Below are positions 8,149-15,149 of a stretch of DNA of 34,045 bases, in pieces. Source of the DNA: a virus; the IMG/VR virus record IMGVR_UViG_3300032050_000460, positions 1 through 34,045 of that record. The stretch is one strand, 5' to 3'. A program made the translations under genes and the position numbers. The number at the start of each line of letters is the position of its first letter. Position 1 is the stretch's first letter. The notes under the pieces were generated by a model. That model ran no database searches, was not told the DNA's origin, and saw nothing but the letters and a program-made list of their open reading frames with translations.

Positions 8149-8536
8149 GAAATACGGAGAGCCATCTCCGAGTAATCCTAATATGACTTTGTGGGATGTA
8201 CCTACTGAGTTAGAAATCGGTGTAATCCCGAAACGGATTTATTGTAACAAAGATTTAGTCGAGCCTCTGAAGAAGGCTTTTCAAGCTTTGATAAGCACAG
8301 GTCACGTTAAGGAATTAAAGACGTGGGATGGTTGCTTTAACATCCGCAAGAAGCGAGGCTTGAGTTCTATGAGTCTGCATAGTTGGGGAGTTGCAGTAGA
8401 TGTGAATGCTTTTGAAAATGGTTTAGGTCAAGAGCCTAAACTCTCTCAAGGCTTCGTTAAATGCTTTACCGATAACGGCTTCGAATGGGGTGGAGTTTGG
8501 AAGCGGAAGGATGGGATGCACTTCGAATTAAAGTAA
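8126..8536 (+). CDS. Endolysin, M15-family D-Ala-D-Ala carboxypeptidase-like peptidase
   Basis: 136 aa from ATG 8126; an ATG at 8096 would add ten residues inside the holin gene. It has the zinc-ligand pattern of peptidase family M15: H85 and D92 in SLHSWGVAVDVN and H132 in GMHFELK, with the conserved GFEWGGVW before the last histidine. It should cleave peptide bonds in peptidoglycan stems or cross-links after holin release. There is no signal peptide, as expected for a holin-dependent lysin. It lies between the holin and a spanin-like gene, completing a lysis cassette. Confidence 0.9.
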   Translation: MTSSQALKKYGEPSPSNPNMTLWDVPTELEIGVIPKRIYCNKDLVEPLKKAFQALISTGHVKELKTWDGCFNIRKKRGLSSMSLHSWGVAVDVNAFENGLGQEPKLSQGFVKCFTDNGFEWGGVWKRKDGMHFELK

Positions 8537-8537
8537 T

Positions 8538-9044
8538 ATGAAACCTATCTATACTCTTTTACTTGCGTATGTATTGATCCTATTAGCGGTATTGCTAATG
8601 GCTTGTAATCCTGTTAAGCAGGTTCTAAAGGATAAGAAGAAGTTTGAGCAAGTAGCGGAAGTAGTTGTAGCTTCTGGTTATTGTGCTAACGATACTACGA
8701 TAATTACGAAAAGCGACACGACTATCGTACACGATACAACCTACGAGACAGATACTGTTATCGATGTCAAAACTCTAAAAGATACCCAATATGTTACCCT
8801 CCCGAAAAAAGTTATTACTCGAACTATCACTATTCGTGATACGATTACGAACGTGGTGGTGGATGGTGCGAGAGTATTACTTCTCGAAAAAAGATTGGTG
8901 AAATCGGAAGAAAGCCGATTAAAGTACGAGAAACTCGCAAAGCAAAGATGGTGGAATTTGTTTTGGTTAATACTGATATTCTCTATCTACATACTACGCA
9001 AACCGATTCTTAAATTCATAAGATGGCAGTTTGTTAAATTCTAA
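8538..9044 (+). CDS. Putative unimolecular spanin (lipoprotein signal plus C-terminal membrane helix)
   Basis: 168 aa. The N-terminus is a hydrophobic signal ending in a lipobox, LMAC, with C23 as the lipidation site. The middle (about 50-110) is Thr/Asp-rich with repeated DT pairs, probably beta strands, followed by a charged helix. The C-terminus has one transmembrane segment (about 139-153, NLFWLILIFSIYI) and a basic tail. An outer-membrane lipid anchor plus an inner-membrane helix in one chain is the plan of u-spanins such as T1 gp11. The position right after the endolysin supports a role in outer-membrane disruption. It could instead be an unrelated membrane lipoprotein. Confidence 0.65.
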   Translation: MKPIYTLLLAYVLILLAVLLMACNPVKQVLKDKKKFEQVAEVVVASGYCANDTTIITKSDTTIVHDTTYETDTVIDVKTLKDTQYVTLPKKVITRTITIRDTITNVVVDGARVLLLEKRLVKSEESRLKYEKLAKQRWWNLFWLILIFSIYILRKPILKFIRWQFVKF

Positions 9045-9046
9045 CT

Positions 9047-9781
9047 ATGCTAATAACGAAACGGAAGCGACTGTATTTTGATATAGAAACGAGTCCGAAC
9101 ATAGGTCTATTCTGGTCAGCAGGATACAAACAGAATATCGACTATTCTAATATCATCAAAGAGAGAGCCATCATTTGTATCTGTTACAAGTGGGAAGATG
9201 ACAGAAAGGTTTACGGCTTAACGTGGGATGAGAATCAAGATGATAAGACTCTGCTCGAAGAGTTCATTAAGATAGCAAACCAAGCCGATGAGTTGGTAGG
9301 TCATAACGGAGATAGGTTTGACTTGGCTTGGATTCGTACTCGGTGCTTGTTTCACAAAATAGATATGTTCCCAAATTATGTAACCATTGATACGTTAAAG
9401 GTTGCACGTTCTAAGTTTAGGTTCAATTCTAACCGGCTCGATTACATAGCTAAGTTCTTAGGTATAGGACACAAGATCAAGACAGACTTCAATCTGTGGA
9501 AGGATGTTTTCTTGAATAAGGATAAGAAGGCTCTGGATTATATGGTCAAGTATTGCAAGATGGATGTAAGCTTACTTGAGCAGGTGCATAAAAAGTTATC
9601 GGTACATATTGCTCCTAAGACTCACTATGGAGTTATCTTTGGTCAAGACAGAGGGAGTTGTCCTGAATGTGGTAGTGATGAGTTGATAGTACACAAGAGA
9701 AGGACTTCTGCTTCTGGATTAAAAAAGATTCAGTACCAATGTAAAGTATGCCACCAATTCCATCAAAAGACAGACAAATGA
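9047..9781 (+). CDS. DEDDy 3'-5' exonuclease (RNase H-like) with C-terminal zinc ribbon
   Basis: 244 aa. All three exonuclease motifs of the DnaQ/RNase H-like superfamily are visible: D12 and E14 in YFDIETSP, D92 in GHNGDRFD, and Y169/D173 in YCKMD, making it a DEDDy enzyme. Residues 205-235 hold a CPEC…CKVC zinc ribbon that may bind nucleic acid. No polymerase domain is present, so this is a stand-alone nuclease that may serve proofreading, recombination or host DNA degradation. It follows the lysis genes at the distal end of the rightward block. The next gene starts by ATGA overlap. Confidence 0.85.
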   Translation: MLITKRKRLYFDIETSPNIGLFWSAGYKQNIDYSNIIKERAIICICYKWEDDRKVYGLTWDENQDDKTLLEEFIKIANQADELVGHNGDRFDLAWIRTRCLFHKIDMFPNYVTIDTLKVARSKFRFNSNRLDYIAKFLGIGHKIKTDFNLWKDVFLNKDKKALDYMVKYCKMDVSLLEQVHKKLSVHIAPKTHYGVIFGQDRGSCPECGSDELIVHKRRTSASGLKKIQYQCKVCHQFHQKTDK

Positions 9782-10002
9782 GTAAGATAGTAGACCAAGT
9801 TATAGAAGACTTCAAGGCGAGAGAGAATAGAGGATTTATGAAGTACGGAGTTACTATGGATCGTGAGGATTTGCTTTCGCACGAATGGATTCAGCATATG
9901 CTCGAAGAGTTAATGGATGCAATTATTTACCTAAAAAAAATACAGAATGGGTCACAAAGACACACCGATACTAAAGAAACAAATCAGGGAGATGCTAAAT
10001 AA
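9778..10002 (+). CDS. MazG-like small protein
   Basis: 74 aa from ATG 9778 (MSKIVDQVIED), which overlaps the upstream stop as ATGA; an in-frame ATG at 9748 is less likely. The segment KYGVTMDREDLLSHEWIQHMLEELMDAIIYLKKI matches the compact MazG-like all-alpha NTP pyrophosphohydrolase layout, with an EExxD metal-binding motif in LEELMDA. Such phage proteins may hydrolyse nucleotides or signalling molecules. Only about half of a full MazG domain is present, so activity is uncertain. The last ~18 residues are polar and overlap the next gene. Confidence 0.6.
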   Translation: MSKIVDQVIEDFKARENRGFMKYGVTMDREDLLSHEWIQHMLEELMDAIIYLKKIQNGSQRHTDTKETNQGDAK

Positions 10003-10141
10003 CTTACCTCCTGTAGAAAGGTTGGCAATCTTAGAGCCTCTCTGCGACTTATACCGAAAGGAAAGCCGTAAGGATGTAGAGAAAGATATCCAAGAATTCA
10101 AGCGGAGTAAAGGAATCCCTCGCATCAAAACAGATTACTAA
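9947..10141 (+). CDS. Small hypothetical helical protein
   Basis: 64 aa if started at ATG 9947, overlapping the previous gene by 56 nt. A second in-frame ATG at 9992 (MLNNLPPVERL, 49 aa), preceded by AGGGAG, would cut the overlap to 11 nt and is equally plausible. The sequence is helical and charged (LPPVERLAILEPLCDLYRKES, DVEKDIQEFKRSKG) with no recognised motif. The next gene begins on its stop codon (TAATG), consistent with an operon. Confidence 0.5.
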   Translation: MGHKDTPILKKQIREMLNNLPPVERLAILEPLCDLYRKESRKDVEKDIQEFKRSKGIPRIKTDY

Positions 10142-10368
10142 TGGCAGAGGTAGAAGATATATCGCCATTATCAGTTACTCCTCACGAGGATATCGGTGCT
10201 GCGTTTAATGCTATCAATGCTATTAACGAGTGGGATTCTGCGTTATGCGATGATGAGGAGAAGAGGATTCTGAAAGAGATTAAGCTAATGAGTCTCTACA
10301 TTATCCATATCGGTATATCTGAAATCTATAACTCTAATTTCTATGACGCAGAAAAAGAATCCTCATAA
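10141..10368 (+). CDS. Small hypothetical acidic protein
   Basis: 75 aa, acidic, mostly helical (GAAFNAINAINEW, DEEKRILKEIKLMSLYIIHIGISEIYN). It has no membrane segment or metal motif. Its start overlaps the previous stop by one base, and its end overlaps the next gene by 26 nt. The function is unknown. Confidence 0.5.
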   Translation: MAEVEDISPLSVTPHEDIGAAFNAINAINEWDSALCDDEEKRILKEIKLMSLYIIHIGISEIYNSNFYDAEKESS

Positions 10369-10600
10369 GGTCATACATAGAAAGTTAGGAAAGGAGAGAG
10401 CCTACGGACTCGCTCTAATGGAAGACAATACCATCGAATTAGACACAAGATTAACCGGCTATCGGTATATGCTCTACGCACTTCACGAACATTTCCACCT
10501 AAAGCATCCCGATTGGTCAGAGACTAAAGTCCGAAAAGAATCCTCTAAGACTGCTCGTTTTATGTGGCAGATGGGTTTCCGTTTAACTGAATTGCATTAG
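10343..10600 (+). CDS. Mini zinc-metalloprotease-like protein (HExxH)
   Basis: 85 aa with the zincin motif HEHFH (H48, E49, H52) in LYALHEHFHLKHPDWSE. The pattern HExxH, then PD(L/W)SE, then a helix ending in W..GFR recurs in small phage proteins of unknown function. A third metal ligand might be E67, but this is a guess. It could be a minimal metallopeptidase or a structural zinc-binding protein. It is the last gene of the rightward block before the convergent junction. Confidence 0.6.
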   Translation: MTQKKNPHKVIHRKLGKERAYGLALMEDNTIELDTRLTGYRYMLYALHEHFHLKHPDWSETKVRKESSKTARFMWQMGFRLTELH

Positions 10601-10683
10601 AAGGCGATTTTAGCCGTTTCTTTGGCTTTTAATTAAAGAGTAGTATCAAGACCTACCTAAAAAGATAGGCGAAATTTAAGCCT
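10601..10683. other. Convergent junction between rightward and leftward transcription units
   Basis: An 83-nt AT-rich gap where both blocks end. I see only weak hairpins: AGCC…GGCT followed by TTTTAATT for the rightward transcript, and CCTA…TAGG with A/T runs for the leftward one. No strong terminator or gene is evident. Confidence 0.5.
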
Positions 10684-11067
10684 CTAAATGCGTCTTAGAA
10701 GGTGCGATAAATCCTCCGCCTGAGAGATGGTCAGCATTCCGACTATCTTCGGAATCTTATTCCTGTTATAGAATTCGGTTTCTTTCGGTAGGACATATTC
10801 GTACCAAGTTGGCTCTTCTATCTTTTTAAGGTCGAAGGAGAATATACCTATCGGAGTTGAGTTTATATATCGTACTCGATTATGCTTTATGAGTTTGTCG
10901 TATTTAATCTTTTCGATTAATAGGAAGTCATAATGCTTCTGTCTGCACTTTAGTTCGATGGTTAGGTCGTACTTAGGAGAGTAGGCATCTCGATATGAAT
11001 ATTGATCCATAGACTGAAGGTCAGGGATTACTGACTTAATCAAGTCGAATAGTTGTTGCTCGTTCAT
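10684..11067 (-). CDS. Putative PD-(D/E)XK-type nuclease-like protein
   Basis: 127 aa from the ATG at 11067, which forms an ATGA overlap with the upstream gene; a longer start at 11118 would overlap it by 55 nt. The stretch YDLTIELKCRQKHYDFLLIEKIKYDKLI contains D-x3-E-x-K, the core of PD-(D/E)XK phosphodiesterases, followed by a helix and then strands (YINSTPIGIFSFDL). The size fits a minimal nuclease fold. The family is highly diverse, so this is a tentative motif-based call. It closes the leftward replication/recombination block. Confidence 0.5.
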   Translation of the reverse strand: MNEQQLFDLIKSVIPDLQSMDQYSYRDAYSPKYDLTIELKCRQKHYDFLLIEKIKYDKLIKHNRVRYINSTPIGIFSFDLKKIEEPTWYEYVLPKETEFYNRNKIPKIVGMLTISQAEDLSHLLRRI

Positions 11068-11255
11068 AGTAGGTAGTGTTTCATCCATTCTCCCTCTCCG
11101 CAGAATAAGAAAATCCAATCATCTGGGTTTAGCTTTTTTGTTTTGTACTCTGATGAACATTTAATGCAGTAGGACTGTCTCGTAGTTAGCTTCTGGTAGA
11201 AGTTATCGATAGTCTTTTGTTGTTTGCATTTAGAGCATTGGTAGGTTCTTTCCAT
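11064..11255 (-). CDS. Small zinc-finger protein with two CxxC pairs
   Basis: 63 aa with CSKC near residue 7 and CIKC near residue 30 (YQCSKCKQQKTIDNFYQ…SYCIKCSSEYKTK). This is a four-cysteine zinc knuckle like those of short phage proteins related to HNH-type nucleases, but there is no HNH catalytic histidine. It probably binds DNA or RNA. The start has the recurring AACTATG context, and its stop overlaps the next start by 4 nt. Confidence 0.6.
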   Translation of the reverse strand: MERTYQCSKCKQQKTIDNFYQKLTTRQSYCIKCSSEYKTKKLNPDDWIFLFCGEGEWMKHYLL

Positions 11256-11257
11256 AG

Positions 11258-11449
11258 TTATTTTTTATAGGTTTCGTGGTAATGTTGGTATCCGCTGACT
11301 CCGTTATTGTCATATCCGCTATCGTATCCTTTCTCAAAGAATTCTATCAGTTGTTCTGCTTCTACTTTGAGCAGTTCTTCTGCTTTCTGTTTGATTCCTG
11401 AATGGATAGGATCAAGATGCTCGATTAATTGTTGTAGTGCTGTTTTCAT
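11258..11449 (-). CDS. Small hypothetical protein
   Basis: 63 aa, helical N-terminus (ALQQLIEHLDPIHSGIKQKAEELLKVEAEQLIEFFEKGYD) and a Tyr/His-rich tail (GYDNNGVSGYQHYHETYKK). No motif was recognised. It lies 2 nt upstream of the zinc-finger gene and overlaps the previous gene by 4 nt, so it is part of the same operon. Confidence 0.6.
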   Translation of the reverse strand: MKTALQQLIEHLDPIHSGIKQKAEELLKVEAEQLIEFFEKGYDSGYDNNGVSGYQHYHETYKK

Positions 11450-11730
11450 TTGATTATATTATAGATGATTAAAAGCATATCGGCTAATATCTCAGCCTGT
11501 CTTCCTTTGAAGTATTTCTCTGCGTAAGGTCGAAAGTCTTTCTCTTTAGAACATTCTTCGTATGCTCCTATTCTCTTGTAGGTTGAGACTATCATCTCGC
11601 AAGATGAACGAACTGAATCGAACTTACGATAAGAACTAAGGAATGCTCTGCCATCTCGCTTATATGAGTGAGCATACTCGATACTCAGATTAACAAAGTC
11701 CTGGTCAATGATTGCGGATATTGATTTCAT
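11446..11730 (-). CDS. Hypothetical protein
   Basis: 94 aa, mostly helical (AIIDQDFVNLSIEYAHSYK, QAEILADMLLIIYNIIK), soluble, no recognised family. It overlaps both neighbours by 4 nt in the leftward operon. It starts at an AACTATG-type context. Confidence 0.55.
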   Translation of the reverse strand: MKSISAIIDQDFVNLSIEYAHSYKRDGRAFLSSYRKFDSVRSSCEMIVSTYKRIGAYEECSKEKDFRPYAEKYFKGRQAEILADMLLIIYNIIK

Positions 11731-12305
11731 AGTTGATAGATTTTATCGTGACCTTGCTCTCTATGGTAATTAAAATAGACCTCAATGCTTTTATGCTTTC
11801 CTCTTCTAATGTCTATTCCGACTGATTCATATTGACCATCTTTGTACATAGTCTGAGCATCAGAACTCATATACTTTATGAAATCCGAATGATGTATTTT
11901 GTTATCCATTACCAATCTATCGTAAACGTGTGGATGGAAATACTCTGGTTTTACTCCTTTGAGGTAAGAGTTATAGCATTTGTTTACTTCTTGATTCCAT
12001 TCTCTGATTCCTGTCGGGTATCTGACATCGGTAATATGAATAGAAGGATCAAGTAATCCCGAATCGAGGTAGTGCTTTTGTGAGCCTTGATTACGCATAA
12101 AGTCTTCTACCCATCCGAGAATAGTTTGAACATCCATCGCATAGACTTTACCATAGTCTCCGCTAATTCCTTTCTCAAAGATGTCTGTCAGTTGCTCGAT
12201 AGTCAGGTTAGGAAATTTCTTTTTAAGATTCTTGGTTACGAGTTCTTCGGTTACTTCAGAGACTTGCTTAAACTGTCTCAAGAATTCAAATGCAGGGTTT
12301 CTCAT
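11727..12305 (-). CDS. Hypothetical replication-region protein
   Basis: 192 aa, no P-loop or nuclease motif. The N-terminus (FEFLRQFKQVSEVTEELVTKNLKKKFPNLTIEQLTDIFEKGISGDYG) is helical, as in small primosome-associated or helicase-loader-like phage proteins. The C-terminal half is mixed (HPHVYDRLVMDNKIHHSDF, DIRRGKHKSIEVYF). It sits directly after the primosome-like gene with a 4-nt overlap, suggesting a related role in replication, which is inferred from position only. Confidence 0.55.
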   Translation of the reverse strand: MRNPAFEFLRQFKQVSEVTEELVTKNLKKKFPNLTIEQLTDIFEKGISGDYGKVYAMDVQTILGWVEDFMRNQGSQKHYLDSGLLDPSIHITDVRYPTGIREWNQEVNKCYNSYLKGVKPEYFHPHVYDRLVMDNKIHHSDFIKYMSSDAQTMYKDGQYESVGIDIRRGKHKSIEVYFNYHREQGHDKIYQL

Positions 12306-12928
12306 AGTTCGCTTAGTTTTCTGTTGGCTATTTGTTTTAATGATTTCTTTATCTCGTTGGTATCGATTTGTTTCTTCTCAGGTCGGCTCCTGTTGATCCA
12401 ACCGGCTACTGCACTCCGCCAATTCTTCATCTTATTCTTTCCTACCATCCAACCATTTGAATCGTAGTAGGTAAAGAATCTTTCCGATTGTATCTTGGCA
12501 TTGTACTCATCTGTTCTTTTCAGCATCTCATCGAAGACATCTTCTATCTTAGGTATGGCGAAGTTGCTCTTCTGCACTACTTGCTTAAGGTCAAACTTCA
12601 GTTCGTACTTCTTGAGTATCTCGATTATCTTATTATGAATAGGACTATTCGGATTAAGACTCGTTCCGTATTGAAAGTCTATAAAGCCTGTGCAATAGAT
12701 TTTGCCATCTGAAAGTAACTCGAACTGCTTACCTCCATCGATTGCTAATATTTCCTCTTGAGTTACTTTATCTCCGATGTAAACAGAAGCGAGAATGTAA
12801 TTCGGTGACCATATACCTGCGAGATCGCACTTATCTCTAACGTACTTGACAAAGCATTTATGCTTAGGAGATAGTTGCATAAACCATTCTTTATCCCATA
12901 GTTCGGTATCTGTAAATCGCTTAGGCAT
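12302..12928 (-). CDS. Replisome organiser / primosome-like protein
   Basis: 208 aa from ATG 12928 (MPKRFTDTELWDKEWF); starting at 12970 would add 14 residues and overlap the upstream gene by 50 nt. The start FTDTELWDKEWFMQLSPKHKCFVKYVRDKCD matches the winged-helix beginning of many phage replication organisers. The C-terminal WMVGKNKMKNWRSAVAGWINR resembles the primosomal DnaT/phage O-like tail that contacts helicase or ssDNA. It likely loads helicase at the phage origin. The neighbouring DnaA-like, SSB-like and NinG genes support a replication module. Confidence 0.7.
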   Translation of the reverse strand: MPKRFTDTELWDKEWFMQLSPKHKCFVKYVRDKCDLAGIWSPNYILASVYIGDKVTQEEILAIDGGKQFELLSDGKIYCTGFIDFQYGTSLNPNSPIHNKIIEILKKYELKFDLKQVVQKSNFAIPKIEDVFDEMLKRTDEYNAKIQSERFFTYYDSNGWMVGKNKMKNWRSAVAGWINRSRPEKKQIDTNEIKKSLKQIANRKLSEL

Positions 12929-13304
12929 AGATATAGTTTTGGCGGAAGCGGTGGAATTTAACTGGCTCATATTCTGCTCCTATTGTTTCTAATAATTTGT
13001 AATGCTGCATAAAGAACGGATCATTATTCTTTATGTAGAAGTAGATGCGTTGATTGTTATAGCTAATCGTAGAGTGGTCATTGTAACCAATTACTAAAGC
13101 TATCTCTGTAAGTGTTGCAGGGAAGTTATTCGATAGATAATATCCGAGAGCCATACGGAGAGTAGATATGTTTACTCCGTTGTAAACCTTTCTTTTCTTT
13201 GCGTTCTTGATTTTGTTAGTACGAAATAAGTCCTGTCGAGTGATTCCGTAGAGTGAGCAGTATCTGTCTGCAATCTCTACCATTTTGTCGTGTGTTGTTA
13301 GCAT
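12921..13304 (-). CDS. Stand-alone DnaA domain IV-like DNA-binding protein
   Basis: 127 aa. Residues 49-85 (LRMALGYYLSNNFPATLTEIALVIGYNDHSTISYNNQ) match the helix-turn-helix and signature of DnaA domain IV, the part that reads DnaA boxes; DHSTISY corresponds to DH(T/S)T(V/I). The N-terminal ~45 residues are basic and there is no ATPase domain. It may bind the phage origin and recruit replication proteins or act as a regulator. It starts after an AAACTAAACAATG leader, preceded by TATTTTTG (13312-13319 on the minus strand), a match to the Bacteroidota -7 box, so a secondary promoter is possible. Confidence 0.8.
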   Translation of the reverse strand: MLTTHDKMVEIADRYCSLYGITRQDLFRTNKIKNAKKRKVYNGVNISTLRMALGYYLSNNFPATLTEIALVIGYNDHSTISYNNQRIYFYIKNNDPFFMQHYKLLETIGAEYEPVKFHRFRQNYIYA

Positions 13305-13331
13305 TGTTTAGTTTTTTCAAAAATACATTTT

Positions 13332-13691
13332 CTATTTGTAAGTCTGGATTATTTCTTCGAGTTCTGCTCTACTCCACTTCTTTAGTCTATTAGTATTCGC
13401 TTTCTCTTCCAAGTCAAGTACTGACTGCTCTCCGTACTTTCTTACTAATCCCTGCCGATACTTAATAAGATTCCCTGAGAGAAACATATTGCATCTGCGA
13501 CATTGACCATTCGTATTAATAGGATCATATCGAAGAGCAGAGTGATGCCCTTGAGAGTGATAGTGTCCTGCCTGTTCTACTTCTGCTCCACAAGAAATAC
13601 ATCCTAATTCTTTATCTCTTGCTCGTATAAAAGCATTAAAGACCTTCTGCGTTTTCTCTAATAGCTTAGGAAGTGGAGTAAGCTTTCTCAT
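13332..13691 (-). CDS. ninG: NinG/Rap-like recombination protein
   Basis: 119 aa, close to a minimal NinG. It begins LTPLPKLLEKTQKVFNAFIRARD, contains CISCG and the characteristic AGHYHSQGHHSALRYDP followed by GQCRRCNMFLSGNL, the zinc-binding HNH-like core. NinG (lambda Rap) is a structure-specific nuclease that resolves recombination intermediates. It lies with ERF and the SSB-like protein, forming a phage recombination set. Its start shares one base with the upstream stop. Confidence 0.88.
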   Translation of the reverse strand: MRKLTPLPKLLEKTQKVFNAFIRARDKELGCISCGAEVEQAGHYHSQGHHSALRYDPINTNGQCRRCNMFLSGNLIKYRQGLVRKYGEQSVLDLEEKANTNRLKKWSRAELEEIIQTYK

Positions 13692-13924
13692 TAGAATGGT
13701 AAATCGTTTTCGACTTTCTTAGGCTCGAATGTGTCTACCGATACCTGGACATCCTTACCGAACTTATCCGGCTCATTGAGTAGATTGATGTTCAACTTGA
13801 TGAATTTGCTTCCGTTGTATTCTTTGATATGATCTTTGAACTTCTCGGGATTGATAGTAATCTGAAGCCAAGTGTCTGATTTTTTCTTACCGCTACCGCA
13901 GTAGATTTTTGTTTGTTTTTGCAT
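13691..13924 (-). CDS. Small putative single-stranded DNA-binding protein
   Basis: 77 aa, beta-rich (KIYCGSGKKKSDTWLQITINPEKF, FIKLNINLLNEPDKFGKDVQVSVDTF), ending in ENDLPF. The acidic-hydrophobic DLPF tip resembles the DIPF C-terminus by which bacterial SSBs recruit replication and repair partners. It is shorter than a full OB-fold SSB of ~110 aa or more. Placement between the IbrAB-like pair and NinG fits a recombination module. The SSB identity is an inference from the tip, size and context. Confidence 0.55.
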   Translation of the reverse strand: MQKQTKIYCGSGKKKSDTWLQITINPEKFKDHIKEYNGSKFIKLNINLLNEPDKFGKDVQVSVDTFEPKKVENDLPF

Positions 13925-13927
13925 TTG

Positions 13928-15148
13928 TTAAATATTAATGGTTAATGATTCCTCTATTTTTCTTTTCTTTTTTATTTCCTTGAACTTTCCATATGCATCT
14001 GAAAATGGTTGTGTTTGTCCTAACCCTTTACACCAATAATCATTTCTTAAAATTACTTTGCACATTCTCCTCCAAGACGGTACCCAGCATTTTGATTCTA
14101 AATCTTCTGGAGCCTCGTCAGGTATTTTTAAGTATCCCCTATCTTGCCAACCTTTTATAAATTTAATAAATCTTTCTCTATAATGTTCACTTGTTTTTTT
14201 AGGCATAGTTGATAGAAGTAAATTGCAGAAACTTTGCCAAGTATGCCCTTCTGGTTTTGTAATTTTATTATATCCTGTTATGTTGCCATTTTCTTGTATA
14301 TATAAGGCTCCGCTATTAACTCCGTTTACTCTTGCTACTAATTTATACCACGTTTCAGGTTCTAATATATGATAAAGCCATAAGCCTTTTCGCTGATCAT
14401 CTCCATATGGTTGACACAATCTTTGCTGACTAATCTTAACTCCTGCCATCATCATTTTATCATACACCTTATTGTGTGGCAGGTAATTATATTTACCGTG
14501 AAATATCCAAATATCCTCAGTTTTCCAATCATATATTGGGTATATATTATAAAGTTTTGATGATACTTTTGTTGTCCATTTCCAATTATTATACATTAAG
14601 CCATCTTTCCTGCTAACTATCGCCCTATATCGATGTAGGCTTTCATCTGCACGTATTCCAATAAATGCAGCGGTTGTAACATCTTTTGCATACCATTCTC
14701 CAAATATCACCATAAATTCCTCAAACTCCATCTTTGGGACATAGAAATCATATTTAGATAAATCTGCTGCCAATGTTGGTTTTTCCCTAACCCATACGTC
14801 TTTTTTTGATTCATCCCAACATACCCATCTCGGCTCATAATTGCTAACTGCATTTCTAAGTAATAATTCAGCACATACCCAATGAAGGTCTATATAATCT
14901 TTATAGATTTCAATCATATGCTCGATATGAATTATAGTGTCATTATATTGAGCTTCCAAATCAATAATTAAAAAACCAACTTTGCGATTTCTTTTTTTAG
15001 CTTCTTGCAATACAAGGTGAGACATCACCGATGAATCCTTTCCGCCAGAGAATGATATATATATTTTTTCGAAATTATCAAATACATCTGAAATCCTTTC
15101 CCGGCTCGCTTGCAAAACTGTTTTGCTATTATATACTTTTGTAGCCAT
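13928..15148 (-). CDS. IbrA-like PAPS-reductase-family (PP-loop) protein
   Basis: 406 aa. Residues 34-40 (SGGKDSS) form the PP-loop of the adenine-nucleotide alpha-hydrolase fold used by PAPS reductases and DndC. The overall length and the segments FIGIRADESLHRYRAI and PIYDWKTEDIW match the IbrA/DUF3440 group. The biochemical role is not established; relatives occur in mobile elements and resemble DndC of DNA phosphorothioation. It is 1 nt from the IbrB-like partner. The pair is visibly more AT-rich in codon choice than the surrounding replication genes, suggesting separate acquisition. Confidence 0.8.
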   Translation of the reverse strand: MATKVYNSKTVLQASRERISDVFDNFEKIYISFSGGKDSSVMSHLVLQEAKKRNRKVGFLIIDLEAQYNDTIIHIEHMIEIYKDYIDLHWVCAELLLRNAVSNYEPRWVCWDESKKDVWVREKPTLAADLSKYDFYVPKMEFEEFMVIFGEWYAKDVTTAAFIGIRADESLHRYRAIVSRKDGLMYNNWKWTTKVSSKLYNIYPIYDWKTEDIWIFHGKYNYLPHNKVYDKMMMAGVKISQQRLCQPYGDDQRKGLWLYHILEPETWYKLVARVNGVNSGALYIQENGNITGYNKITKPEGHTWQSFCNLLLSTMPKKTSEHYRERFIKFIKGWQDRGYLKIPDEAPEDLESKCWVPSWRRMCKVILRNDYWCKGLGQTQPFSDAYGKFKEIKKKRKIEESLTINI

Positions 15149-15149
15149 A

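Noticed and set aside
12087-12467. 126-codon plus-strand open frame in the replication block
   Set aside because: Runs across the junction of two coupled minus-strand genes and has no start context or domain pattern.
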